Shown here: positions 49,948-57,988 of the stretch, piece by piece
Numbering within the stretch: the first letter of the stretch is position 1
How the letters are laid out: every line of letters begins with the position of its first letter
Origin: DAOUJI01 sp965237875
Lineage (GTDB): Bacteria > Chloroflexota > Dehalococcoidia > Lucifugimonadales > JAGWBF01
NCBI GenBank assembly: GCA_965237875.1
Contig: CBDEGP010000001.1
Span: forward strand, 806,001 to 870,000
DNA: 64,000 nt
Reading direction: 5' to 3'
Notes under the pieces: generated by a model
Seen by the model: the letters and a program-made list of their open reading frames with translations, nothing else
Told to the model about the DNA's origin: nothing
The model's database searches: none
Position numbers and translations under genes: made by a program

Positions 49948-50946
49948 CTAGCCGGAGAAGGCCTCCACTACACCCCTGAAGCAGGACATGGGGTCGTCTT
50001 GCTTGTATACGTATGGTCCCACGATGGGCTGGTCGATTCCCATGGAGCGGCGCCGCTCCACCTCAGCCCGGCACTGCTCCGGCGAGCCGAAGACGCTCAG
50101 ACTCCGGGCCATCTGGTCGGTTACTGCCGCCGCCGCGGCCTTGGGGTCTCCCCTGGCCCAGGCGTTTGAGATGGCGTCCGACTCATCCTGAAACCCGGCC
50201 TGCCGGAAGTAGGCCCGGTAGAAGGGCCGGCTGCAATAGCGGGCGATCTCCACCTGCAGAGTGGGTCTGAGCAGGTCCATGTCCTCTTCCACCGCCACCC
50301 GCACATAGCAGGCCAGGTCAATGTCGTCCGGGTTTCGGCCCGCCCGCTTCGCTCCTATGGCGATATGCTCCTTGGCAACCTTGAGGTAGTCGGGGTTGGC
50401 CCACGTCATAAGCGCTCCGTCGGCCACCTCGCCCGCCAGCTCCATCATCTTCGGCCCCAGAGCGGCCAGGTAGATGGGAATGTCGGCCCTGAAGGGCTTG
50501 AAGCCGAGAGACGATCCCTTCAGGCTGAACGCCCGCCCTTCCAAGTCGACCGTCTCCCCGCGCATTAGGCTCCTAACCGCTTGGACCGTCTCCTTGAGCC
50601 GTGTGACGGGCCGTTCAAACGCCGTCCCTTGGGTCTGCTCCACGGAGTTCTTGTGTCCTGTGCCCAGGCCCAGTATGAACCGGCCCTGGGATATGGCGTC
50701 CACGCCCCCTGCAGTCATGGCCAGAAGAGTCGCCGTGCGAGTGAACACGGGCAGGATTCCCGTTCCCAGGTTGATGCGATTGGTGACTGCGCCGATGGCC
50801 GCCAGCTGGGTCGTGCAGTCACGTCCGTTTCCCTCGGGAATCCACACCGACTCGTAGCCTCGTTCTTCAGCCCGGCGGGCCAGGTCCGTCAATTCCGAGG
50901 GTTCCAGCGGAGCGCTGGTGTCCAACCGAAGTCCGATGCGCGGCAT
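49948..50946 (-). CDS. LLM-class F420-dependent oxidoreductase
   Basis: A 332-residue luciferase-like barrel: ARRAEERGYESVWIPEGNGR, RINLGTGILPVFTRTATLLA, GRFILGLGTGHKNSVEQTQG and IPIYLAALGPKMMELAGEVA followed by DGAL. Of the four LLM enzymes in the window it is closest in pattern to that at 32.3 kb. It lies between the MaoC pair and the TPP decarboxylase genes, all on the minus strand. Confidence 0.88.
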   Translation of the reverse strand: MPRIGLRLDTSAPLEPSELTDLARRAEERGYESVWIPEGNGRDCTTQLAAIGAVTNRINLGTGILPVFTRTATLLAMTAGGVDAISQGRFILGLGTGHKNSVEQTQGTAFERPVTRLKETVQAVRSLMRGETVDLEGRAFSLKGSSLGFKPFRADIPIYLAALGPKMMELAGEVADGALMTWANPDYLKVAKEHIAIGAKRAGRNPDDIDLACYVRVAVEEDMDLLRPTLQVEIARYCSRPFYRAYFRQAGFQDESDAISNAWARGDPKAAAAAVTDQMARSLSVFGSPEQCRAEVERRRSMGIDQPIVGPYVYKQDDPMSCFRGVVEAFSG

Positions 50947-50970
50947 ATATCTCCTCGCTTTACCCAGGAT

Positions 50971-51573
50971 TTATACGGCGTCCGATGGGCCGGAGCCGAG
51001 GACTGCCTTAACGTTTCGCAGGGAGTCCCTCGTGTTTCCAACCCTGGAATGGTCAGTGGCTTCGGAGTCGTAGAAGACTCTGATGCTCACGAAGGCTGGC
51101 CCCGGCGCCTCCATCACCTCCGGTATGCCCAGGACCAGGTCCTCCAGGCTGTCGAAGCTGAAGACGGCGTTATAGCCCCCGTTTTGCGCAAGGGCGGAAA
51201 AGTCTATCTTGCCCAGACCGGGGATGGAACGCCCCCCCGTGGACCGGTCGTCGGAATCGCAGAGAAGGAAATGGACCAGGTTTTCCGCTCCCGCCGAGCC
51301 GACTGTGGTCAGGGTGTCTAAACTGGTCCGGAGGGAGCTGTCAGAGTCCAGGGCCAACACCTTGCGTTGAGGTTGGGCTAAAGCCAGCCCCAACGCGAGG
51401 GCCGGAGCGCGCCCGACGCAGTCCGTCAAGTCTATGTCCAGGTCCCTGCGCTGGGAGACCGCGGACCACCCTGCCAGGGGCGGCCCTGCGGAAACCACCA
51501 GGGAGTCGCCCCGCTTGTCTTGTATGGCTTGCAGAGCTTGACTCGCTCTTACGGCATTTTCGGAAGTCGCCAA
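50971..51573 (-). CDS. TPP-enzyme C-terminal domain homologue lacking the cofactor motif
   Basis: A 200-residue paralogue of the 195-residue beta subunit upstream. It is collinear (LGLALAQPQRKVLALDSDSS aligns with MGMALAQPDRKVIVLDGDGS), but the metal/TPP motif GDG...DN is changed to SDS (77-79) and DS (106-107). It is thus predicted not to bind Mg-TPP and may be a structural or regulatory subunit. It starts 18 bases after the membrane microprotein ORF. Confidence 0.72.
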   Translation of the reverse strand: MATSENAVRASQALQAIQDKRGDSLVVSAGPPLAGWSAVSQRRDLDIDLTDCVGRAPALALGLALAQPQRKVLALDSDSSLRTSLDTLTTVGSAGAENLVHFLLCDSDDRSTGGRSIPGLGKIDFSALAQNGGYNAVFSFDSLEDLVLGIPEVMEAPGPAFVSIRVFYDSEATDHSRVGNTRDSLRNVKAVLGSGPSDAV

Positions 51574-51590
51574 CGGCTAAGCCCTCGCAG

Positions 51591-51761
51591 TCAACGTCCC
51601 CGTCTGTTGCTGACCATTATCCACATGCCCGCCGGAATGAGCAGCGCCCCTACAATCCCCAGCGTAATGTTGGAGTCGATGACGCCTCGGCCCAACAGAA
51701 GGAATCCGCCAACGAACGCTCCCAGCCCAAGCGCCTGGCCGAGGAGACCGGCAGGACCCAT
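51591..51761 (-). CDS. 56-residue two-helix membrane protein
   Basis: ATG 51761 to TGA 51591. The product has two hydrophobic segments, GLLGQALGLGAFVGGFLLLG (5-24) and ITLGIVGALLIPAGMWIMV (32-50), ending with a basic tail SNRRGR. AGGGTGA lies upstream of the start. It sits between the two TPP beta-type genes on the same strand. I know no homologue. Confidence 0.5.
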   Translation of the reverse strand: MGPAGLLGQALGLGAFVGGFLLLGRGVIDSNITLGIVGALLIPAGMWIMVSNRRGR

Positions 51762-51781
51762 CAGGTCACCCTTCGACAGGC

Positions 51782-52369
51782 TCAGGAGGAGAATCGTTGA
51801 CGGAACTCTCTGGACGCCGAAGTTGTGCTCCTCGTGGGCCTGGCCCGGAACTGGACAGGGGTGTTCTCAATCTGGGGTTCGATCCTCAACCTGACAAAGA
51901 CCGGGCCCTTCTCTTTCAGAACCTCGCCGATGCCGGTTGCCAGGTCCTCGGTGTCCTCGAAGTCGTAGACGGCGGCGTAGCCGGCGCCGGAGGCCATCTC
52001 CACGTAGTTGCCCGAGCCTTCAAGCGGAGTCGGCTGGCCTCCCGTTACGGCATAGACTCCGTTGTCGAAAACGAAATGGTAGAGGTTCTCAGGGGCCTTG
52101 TTGCCTATGGTCACCAGGGTTCCAAGGTTCATAAGCAGGCTGCCGTCCCCGTCCAAAACGATTACCTTCCGGTCGGGTTGGGCCAGGGCCATTCCCAATC
52201 CCATGGACGACGCCTTGCCCATGCACCCGGATAAGGGAAGGTCCAACTCCTGATTCTTGCTGACGGCGGCGAGCCCGAAGTTCATGTTGCCTGCGTTCAT
52301 CGTGGCGACCACGATGCCGTCTTGTCTGTGCTCGTCTATGATCCTGGCGGCGTCCTCGTTCTTAATCAT
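51782..52369 (-). CDS. TPP-dependent decarboxylase, beta (TPP-binding) subunit
   Basis: A 195-residue C-terminal TPP domain: GCMGKASSMGLGMALAQPDR, VLDGDGSLLMNLGTL (GDG 74-76) and FVFDNGVYAVTGGQPTPL (Asp 102, Asn 103) form the complete Mg-TPP motif. Size and split subunits resemble sulfopyruvate (ComDE) or phosphonopyruvate decarboxylases. Its C-terminus (residues 165-195) is Arg/Ser-rich and atypical. Paired with the alpha subunit just upstream. Confidence 0.85.
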   Translation of the reverse strand: MIKNEDAARIIDEHRQDGIVVATMNAGNMNFGLAAVSKNQELDLPLSGCMGKASSMGLGMALAQPDRKVIVLDGDGSLLMNLGTLVTIGNKAPENLYHFVFDNGVYAVTGGQPTPLEGSGNYVEMASGAGYAAVYDFEDTEDLATGIGEVLKEKGPVFVRLRIEPQIENTPVQFRARPTRSTTSASREFRQRFSS

Positions 52370-52425
52370 GAAATCTCCCCTGCTGTTGCGTCGCCCCGAA
52401 TGCTGCCGCTGGGTCTGCTGGCCCC

Positions 52426-52929
52426 TTAAGCTCCGAACTCCGTTCCCAGGAGCACCGACACGGGTTTAGAAGTCTCCTCGGCCCGTTGGAACGCCAGAGA
52501 TATGCGCGGTGCGTCGTCGTCCACCTCCACCAAGTAGTACTCCAGGCCCCACGCATGTAGGATGTGCTCGATGTATTTTCCGGCGGAATCACGGGTGAGG
52601 CCATGCCTGTCCCATCCCCGGTATCCGATAAGCATCACCAGCGGCTGGCCTACGTCGAGGCCCAACCCACGAATGGAGTCCCCCGACTCTAACACGCCCG
52701 TGTTCTGAATCAGGGCCACGGGCTTCTTTCCGCCGGCCCAAAGACCGGCGGCTATGGCCATGGTCTCGCCCTCCCGGCAGACGGGGACCAGGTCGAGGGT
52801 GGGTTCGGCGGTCAGCTGGTGGAACATGAAGTTGGTCTCGCTGTCGGGAAGCCAGACCACGTGGGTGACGTTGTTGGCCTTCAGCTCGTTGATGATGGCC
52901 ATGGGATGGAGCACTGCTTCTTGCTGCAT
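52426..52929 (-). CDS. TPP-dependent decarboxylase, alpha (pyrimidine-binding) subunit
   Basis: A 167-residue N-terminal TPP domain: VTHVVWLPDSETNFMFHQL, VCREGETMAIAAGLWAGGKK with the TPP-activating Glu, ALIQNTGVLESGDSIRGLG and LIGYRGWDRHGLTRDSAGKY. It resembles ComD of sulfopyruvate decarboxylase. First gene of a minus-strand run alpha, beta, microprotein, pseudo-beta, LLM, MaoC, MaoC. Substrate unknown; a 2-oxoacid is expected. Confidence 0.84.
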   Translation of the reverse strand: MQQEAVLHPMAIINELKANNVTHVVWLPDSETNFMFHQLTAEPTLDLVPVCREGETMAIAAGLWAGGKKPVALIQNTGVLESGDSIRGLGLDVGQPLVMLIGYRGWDRHGLTRDSAGKYIEHILHAWGLEYYLVEVDDDAPRISLAFQRAEETSKPVSVLLGTEFGA

Positions 52930-53098
52930 GGCGTCTCCTTAGAACCGCATCGGGGAGTTGACCTGTGACCTGGGAATTGCTGGCCCAATTATATGAGAGG
53001 CCCAAAGCCCGGTCAACCGAGTGTAGTCCTCTTGTACAAGAGGCGGATTCGGACCGTCGCTCACAGACCGTTGGCGAATCGTGCATAAAAGCACAATG

Positions 53099-53147
53099 TT
53101 GACAGCATCTTTGAGACTCTCATACACTATCCTTAGAGTGAGTCTCA
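53099..53147 (+). promoter_or_regulatory. Promoter with overlapping inverted repeat
   Basis: TTGACA (53099-53104) and TACACT (53123-53128) with an 18-base spacer. Perfect 8-base inverted repeats TGAGACTC (53112-53119) and GAGTCTCA (53140-53147) flank the -10 and start point, the position of a repressor operator. The kinase-like gene starts 55 bases downstream. Confidence 0.45.
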
Positions 53148-53201
53148 GGTGTGTCAAGGAGGCTCACGATCAATCGACCAGAGTCTAGCGGGTAGGGACA
53201 G

Positions 53202-53915
53202 ATGGCGGCAGTAACTCTGAACGGCCCCATGGGAGCAGGCGGCAGAGAGGTCGGGCTCGAGGTCGCCAGGCTCCTCGACTTCGACTACGTGGACCGGCTG
53301 GTGCTTGCAGAAGCGGCCAAGCGCATCGGAGCGTCGGTGCAGGTGCTAGAGATAAAGGAACGCCAACCCGCTGCTTTTCGGGAGAAGCTGGCAATGTTCC
53401 TCCGGACCATGCTCGAACGTTCGGCCATGTCGGGAGCCGGAGGAGAGCCATACTTCGGGCCGGGTATGGAGTACCTTCCGTCGGAGGAGTACACGGACTT
53501 GGCCCCGGAGCCTCACACCGCCGCGATCAGGCTGCACGACCAGCAATTCATCGACGCAACCCAGTCTGTGATACACGACTTGGCACAATCAGGGAACGTG
53601 GTGATAAACGGACGCGGCTCGAACATGATCCTAAAGGACGCGCCCGGTGTGATGCACGTAGGCCTTACGGCGCCAATGGAGACGCGCATGGACGTCATAA
53701 TGAACCGTGAAGGCTTCACTTTCAAAGAGGCGGAGAAGTACATCGCCGACATGGACAAGGCCATGACCGCCTACTTCCGAAGGTTCTTCAAGTCCCACCA
53801 ACTGGACCCCAGCAATTACCATATGGTGTTGAACATGGGGGCGATAACCGTTCAGGACGCCGCAGAACTGATAGTCAACGCTTCCGGTAAGGTGACGACG
53901 CAGGCAAAGAGATAA
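53202..53915 (+). CDS. Cytidylate kinase-like family protein
   Basis: A 237-residue P-loop kinase of the cytidylate kinase-like family: GPMGAGGREVGLEVARLLDF with a variant Walker A, FDYVDRLVLAEAAKRIG, VVINGRGSNMILKDAPGVMHV and TRMDVIMNREGFTFKEAEKY followed by DKAMTAYFRRFF. The family is distinct from canonical Cmk; its substrate is unknown. ATG follows the promoter region with GTAGGGACAG. Located between the TPP cluster (divergent) and accessory DNA. Confidence 0.8.
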   Translation: MAAVTLNGPMGAGGREVGLEVARLLDFDYVDRLVLAEAAKRIGASVQVLEIKERQPAAFREKLAMFLRTMLERSAMSGAGGEPYFGPGMEYLPSEEYTDLAPEPHTAAIRLHDQQFIDATQSVIHDLAQSGNVVINGRGSNMILKDAPGVMHVGLTAPMETRMDVIMNREGFTFKEAEKYIADMDKAMTAYFRRFFKSHQLDPSNYHMVLNMGAITVQDAAELIVNASGKVTTQAKR

Positions 53916-54367
53916 CCTGTCTATTCCGCGGCCGCTAATGCGGATGCGACGCGGACCGGTTTCCCTTCAACCCGGCGCGTTCCCGCTGCCAACCCCCCGT
54001 TCCCGCCCCTCAGAAGCGGCAAAGTTTCGAGAATAACCGTTGCTTGGAATACGTTCGAGTCCCCCCTGGACCACCAAGACGTACCGTACTGCGAACTCCG
54101 CCGTTCAGGGCGATCTCTGCTGCGCTTTGTCGGTGCTCCAGTACTATTGACCTCCATATATCGACTCCCAGGCTCTCGGGTTTTCTACCTCAAGATGTCC
54201 CGCCTTCGCTGACGGTCTGCACGACATTCACAAAGACCAATCTGAAAGTCGATGAACTGGCGGGCCAAAGGGGCATACGCCAGAGGCGGCAGCATTGGTC
54301 GCCACCCCTCTACAGGCGGAAGCTCACCTTCGAGAAGTAGAAGGTGACGATTCTAGCGAAGCCATGA
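53916..54367. other. Intergenic region with tRNA 3'-end-like fragment
   Basis: No convincing gene in these 452 bases. An ORF at 54044-54340 (98 codons) has no recognisable domain and starts inside a tRNA-like fragment. The region changes composition towards the AT-richer genes that follow and may be the edge of an inserted segment. Confidence 0.5.
54054..54076 (+). other. tRNA 3'-end-like fragment, possible attachment-site scar
   Basis: TTCGAGTCCCCCCTGGACCA then CCA has the T-loop, 3' acceptor strand, discriminator and CCA of a tRNA, but no matching 5' half (a GGTCCA acceptor would be needed) is present upstream. Such isolated 3' ends often mark site-specific integration into a tRNA gene. 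Chance similarity is possible. Confidence 0.35.
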
Positions 54368-54637
54368 TCAAAACCCCAGCTTGCGGCTGCGACGGACGTG
54401 TTCTTGGTCCAGGGCATCCAAGGAGTTGTGGCCTCGCGGTGTCAGTCTAATGTGAGCCACTCCGCCGAAAGCCAGATGAGCCTCAACAAGCCCTTCGTCG
54501 TCGAGTAGCTTGCAGTGCTCGAAGAATTCATCGACGGTGATGCCATCGAAGTCTCTATACGACAGCCTAGGCATTAAGCCTTCAGCTGCTCGAGAGATCT
54601 TCATGATTTGAATGCAAAGCTCCTGGTTACGTTTCAT
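54368..54637 (-). CDS. DUF2513-like winged-helix protein
   Basis: An 89-residue protein: MKRNQELCIQIMKISRAAEG, DGITVDEFFEHCKLLDDEGL and VEAHLAFGGVAHIRLTPRGH then NSLDAL. The layout (KR-x-E-L start, short helix-turn-helix, LT-x-GH-x-FLD-like end) fits DUF2513, a family seen in phages and mobile regions. ATG 54637 has GAGGAG upstream. Divergent from the 342-residue gene, with an inverted repeat between them. Confidence 0.6.
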   Translation of the reverse strand: MKRNQELCIQIMKISRAAEGLMPRLSYRDFDGITVDEFFEHCKLLDDEGLVEAHLAFGGVAHIRLTPRGHNSLDALDQEHVRRSRKLGF

Positions 54638-54650
54638 GCCGCTCCTCACT

Positions 54651-54711
54651 CCTAACATTGTTGCTAGCATCCGACAGTGATATCCTAACAGAGAGCCCCT
54701 AGCATGTTAGG
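54651..54711. promoter_or_regulatory. Inverted and direct repeats in divergent promoter region
   Basis: CCTAACAT (54651-54658) is the exact reverse complement of ATGTTAGG (54704-54711), and CCTAACA occurs again at 54684-54690. GCTAGCAT and CCTAGCATG are nested inside. This looks like operator DNA shared by the two divergent genes. Confidence 0.35.
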
Positions 54712-54722
54712 TAGATGGTAAC

Positions 54723-55751
54723 ATGAGATATCGCACCCACGACGAAATCCAGGCGGCACTCGCGCGCAGACTTGGCCATGGAACTAAAGAGGAAGTATGG
54801 GATCGTCTGGTGGACGAAGACTATGTGCGAGAAGTATTGGAGGAAACTGCCGAGATTGACTATCTCGAAGAGAAGTACCGTGAATTCAACCGCATCCCGG
54901 GGCGTCTGCACCAGCCGCCAGAGAGTGCTGTTGATTCTGGCCTCCGGCAGATTAGACTTCAGATACTCTCAGACTTGACTGCTCGCCAAGCCGCGACTGA
55001 GAAAAGCGTGATCACCTTTAGGCAGCAACACCTGACTGAAGGCCTACTCAAGCCTCAAGAGGTTGTTGAGTGGATTACGAGGCAAGCTATGGAGGACGGT
55101 CCGGCGTCTCGCTACCTCAGAGTTCCCATTCCCGATGGTTACGAACTTGTTAGACGTAATGGCCGCATCATTACAGAACCGTTGCTGGCCATTTCGGAAA
55201 CTACCTCCGCGACTCAGATTGAGATGGAACTGCTCTCTTACACATCACCTGACGATCAGTGGATCCGAAGGCTTCCCGTGAAGCACGGGGGCACGCTGGA
55301 CAGACTCAGGGCGGTGAGCAAAGCGCTGGCACGTCGCTATACATGGAAGGAAGCTCAGGCTACCACATTCGTTTTGACGGACATAAGTCCTCTGTTGTCC
55401 AGCTTGCGAGGTGGGGTTCGTATGGCGTTCAGCCAGCCTATCTCGAGTCGCATTAACATGGAGATCGATCCGACTCTCACACCAGAAGAGGTTGCGGAGC
55501 GGTACAAGAAGCTTCGAGCTCCCTTGATTGGAGCCCGGTATCGCTCGATGAGCGAGAAGCACCTGAGGCTGGCTGAGTTCTACGGTGGCCACAAACCCGA
55601 GGGCACAACCTGGACTGCTCTGATGGATAAGTGGAATCACAGTCAAGACCGGGACTGGGGATACAACCGATTTGAGACCTTCGCCAGGGACTGCAAGCGG
55701 GCATGGGAGCGACTGATGGGCCGGGATCTGCTCAAGTTTCCCGAATTGTAA
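54723..55751 (+). CDS. Uncharacterised 342-residue protein
   Basis: Not recognised. The N-terminal part is acidic and helical (EVWDRLVDEDYVREVLEETA); a central beta-rich part contains TTFVLTDISPLLSSLRGGVR followed by MAFSQP; the C-terminal part has TPEEVAERYKKLRAPLIGAR, KHLRLAEFYGGHKPEGTTW and a Trp-rich segment WNHSQDRDWGYNRFETF. No signal peptide or membrane helix. Lower GC than the chromosome average, beside a DUF2513-like gene and a tRNA fragment, so probably on a small mobile segment. Confidence 0.6.
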   Translation: MRYRTHDEIQAALARRLGHGTKEEVWDRLVDEDYVREVLEETAEIDYLEEKYREFNRIPGRLHQPPESAVDSGLRQIRLQILSDLTARQAATEKSVITFRQQHLTEGLLKPQEVVEWITRQAMEDGPASRYLRVPIPDGYELVRRNGRIITEPLLAISETTSATQIEMELLSYTSPDDQWIRRLPVKHGGTLDRLRAVSKALARRYTWKEAQATTFVLTDISPLLSSLRGGVRMAFSQPISSRINMEIDPTLTPEEVAERYKKLRAPLIGARYRSMSEKHLRLAEFYGGHKPEGTTWTALMDKWNHSQDRDWGYNRFETFARDCKRAWERLMGRDLLKFPEL

Positions 55752-56239
55752 TTGGCGGTCGCATGTTTTGCCTGGAGCCCGGCGCTCATCTACAGATGGT
55801 CCGTGGTGCCTCTACAATGATCGGTCGGTGTATAATCGACCCCAACACTGGCTTCGTGTACTCACGCCTCGGCAAGCGTTTGGATAGCGGCAAAGCTTAC
55901 CGATTACCCCTCCGGCAAACCCAACGAGCCCAAGTAATTTCAGGACTGGGCGCGTCAACTGTTGAAACCGCAGACGAACGTACGTGTCAAGTATCTAGCC
56001 TTAGGTCCTCACAGGCTGCCCAGCCACATTTCGAAGACGGTTCTGCCTACCGTCCAATCAGGCCCACCAAGCTACATAAAATCAGGCTCTTGCTATTTGC
56101 TATAATGGGGCTCTTATGACTTGCTCAGGCGAGATTACTCCAACCTTGGAGAAGCAGGGGACGAGCGGTTCCGCTATCCAGCAGTTCCCATAACGCTGCT
56201 GGGTGAACCCGCTTCAGACCCGTCGGCTAAAGCTTGAAT
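55752..56239. other. Intergenic region, possible gene remnant
   Basis: Nothing certain. An ATG at 55763 opens 118 codons (MFCLEPGAHLQMVRG, IIDPNTGFVYSRLGKRLD), which may be a decayed or very small gene; there is no ribosome site or domain to support it. The rest shows no repeat or RNA that I can name. Confidence 0.4.
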
Positions 56240-56971
56240 ATGTTCAAACCTATATTCACCACTGCAGTCCTACTCGCTGTCCTCCTGTCGTGCGCCGGAG
56301 GGCCCGATGCGGTCCGGATGGGGACGGACGGGGCATATCCCCCTTACAACTTCATCAACGATGACGGCGAAGTTGACGGGTTCGAGCGGGAGTTGGGTGA
56401 TGAGCTGTGTCGGCGGGCCAATCTAGAGTGCACGTGGGTGATCAACGAATGGGACAGCATCATAGCCAACCTGGCGGCGGGCGACTACGACGCCGTACTC
56501 GCCGGGATGAGCATCACCGATCAGCGGGACGAGATTATCGATTTCACGCAGCCGTACCTCCCTCCCAGCCCGTCGGTGTATGTTGCACTGGCCGGCGCCG
56601 GGGACGAGGCGGTCAACGGCAAAGTGGCGGCCCAGGAGGCCACCGTCCAAGCCAGCCACCTGTCCGAATCCGGAGCGACGCTGCTGGAGTTCGGATTGGC
56701 GGAAGAGCTCGTTTCGGCCGTTCTGAGCGGCGAGGCGGATGCTGCGCTGGTGGACCGAGAGTTCGCCCGAGGCAGCGTGGCGGAGAGCGGTGGACGTCTG
56801 ACTCTAGTCGGCCCCGAGGTGACGCTTGACTCCGGCGTCGGGGTCGGCGTCCGTGAGGGTGACAGCAAGTTGAAGGACAATCTGGACCGGGCCATCGAGG
56901 CCATGAAAGAAGACGGCTCGTTGAATGCGCTCATCAAGAAGTGGTTCGGCCCGGACGCCGAGACCTTCTGA
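56240..56971 (+). CDS. Amino-acid-type ABC transporter substrate-binding lipoprotein
   Basis: A 243-residue periplasmic binding protein of the solute-binding family 3: lipobox LLSC (Cys 18), then MGTDGAYPPYNFINDDGEVD, GFERELGDELCRRANLECTW, NLAAGDYDAVLAGMSITDQR and DFTQPYLPPSPSVYV, the typical order for polar amino acid or glutamine-type receptors. The C-terminus ALIKKWFGP is typical. No permease or ATPase gene is adjacent, so it is an orphan. ATG 56240 is chosen over TTG 56234. Confidence 0.88.
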   Translation: MFKPIFTTAVLLAVLLSCAGGPDAVRMGTDGAYPPYNFINDDGEVDGFERELGDELCRRANLECTWVINEWDSIIANLAAGDYDAVLAGMSITDQRDEIIDFTQPYLPPSPSVYVALAGAGDEAVNGKVAAQEATVQASHLSESGATLLEFGLAEELVSAVLSGEADAALVDREFARGSVAESGGRLTLVGPEVTLDSGVGVGVREGDSKLKDNLDRAIEAMKEDGSLNALIKKWFGPDAETF

Positions 56972-57298
56972 CGACATGCCGGGTCCCCGGCGTCCCGAGG
57001 GGGCGGCGCATAGACGGCGCCGTCGTCTGCTGGGGGCGATTTCTTTAGCGGGCGGCTTCAATAAGAGCGGTGGCCTTGCTCACCAAATCCCTTGATTCCG
57101 GCTTTCGCATGAATCCGGCGACGGCTGTTATAGTGTCCGACCTGTCTCCCCGGAACCTCCGATAGCTCTCATAAACTTATCGAATAGGCAGTCAAGGCAA
57201 TCATCCTCAGGATTGTGGAGGTGGCTCACGACCCTGCCAAGGTAGAGGGCCTTCGACAATATGCGGACTTCACATCAACCAAGGTTTCGCCTACCATC
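56972..57298. other. Intergenic region
   Basis: No gene. One degenerate GATTCCGGCTTTCGCATGAATCCGG palindrome near 57096 belongs to the dispersed ATTCCGG family. GC-rich hairpin material follows the binding protein stop (GCCGGGTCCCCGGC) and may end its transcript. Confidence 0.4.
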
Positions 57299-57988
57299 AT
57301 GGGCATGACCGGTCGACCGACGGATTCCGCGGCTCGGAAAGCGGGGGCGTTTCTGCTGCTGACTGCGGCAGCCACCATTGTGTCGGTGGTCGCTCGGCTC
57401 TCCGCCGACGCCGATCAATCCACGCTTGCAGAATCCCTGTCTGCCATCTCGGAAAGCAGAGGTCTCTACGGCGTCGGGGGCGCGGCGCGATTGGTCTCAG
57501 GCATCACGTTGATAGCCGGAGCGTGGTTCCTGTTGAGGGTCTGGACCATTCGAGAGCGGCTGGGTACGCCGCTTGTACCGGCCTTATTTGGCGCATCGGG
57601 CATATCCACGGCCTTGTCAGGCGTGTGCGCGGTTGTGTTGGCGGTGTCGGTGTCCGAGGCGCCCGGTCCCGCCATCACCGGCTCAACCGAGACGATAGTC
57701 TATATCCGGTGGCTGACCGGAAAGATAGGGTTTGCGGCGGCAGGACTGGGGCTGGTTGTTGCGGCATGGCCCCAGTGGAAGGCCGGCGGGACTTTAAGGT
57801 TCATCTCGCCCGCATCTGCCGTCATCGGGGTCGCGATGCAGTTCATCTGGGTGAATGCGGCAACCGTCATACACCCCCTCAGCGGGGCGGCCTTCTTTGT
57901 TTGGCTGGCAGTGGTCGGCGCCATGCTCCTGGCAGGCCGGGTGGAACGAGGCTTTGCCGCTACGCTTGACTCACCCTCGACAGACTAG
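57299..57988 (+). CDS. Polytopic membrane protein, DUF4386-like
   Basis: A protein of about 229 residues from ATG 57299 (a GTG at 57215 would add 28 residues). Six to seven hydrophobic segments (AGAFLLLTAAATIVSVVARL, LVSGITLIAGAWFLLRVW, ALSGVCAVVLAVSV, IGFAAAGLGLVVAAWPQW, AVIGVAMQFIWVNAATVIHP, FFVWLAVVGAMLLAG). The pattern recalls DUF4386 proteins of unknown function, but this is only a guess. No partner genes. Confidence 0.6.
   Translation: MGMTGRPTDSAARKAGAFLLLTAAATIVSVVARLSADADQSTLAESLSAISESRGLYGVGGAARLVSGITLIAGAWFLLRVWTIRERLGTPLVPALFGASGISTALSGVCAVVLAVSVSEAPGPAITGSTETIVYIRWLTGKIGFAAAGLGLVVAAWPQWKAGGTLRFISPASAVIGVAMQFIWVNAATVIHPLSGAAFFVWLAVVGAMLLAGRVERGFAATLDSPSTD

Noticed and set aside
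54044..54340. 98-codon ORF downstream of the cytidylate kinase-like gene
   Set aside because: No domain, no ribosome site, and it begins inside the tRNA-like fragment.
55763..56119. 118-codon ORF after the 342-residue gene
   Set aside because: No ribosome site or recognisable domain; recorded only as a possible remnant within the intergenic entry.
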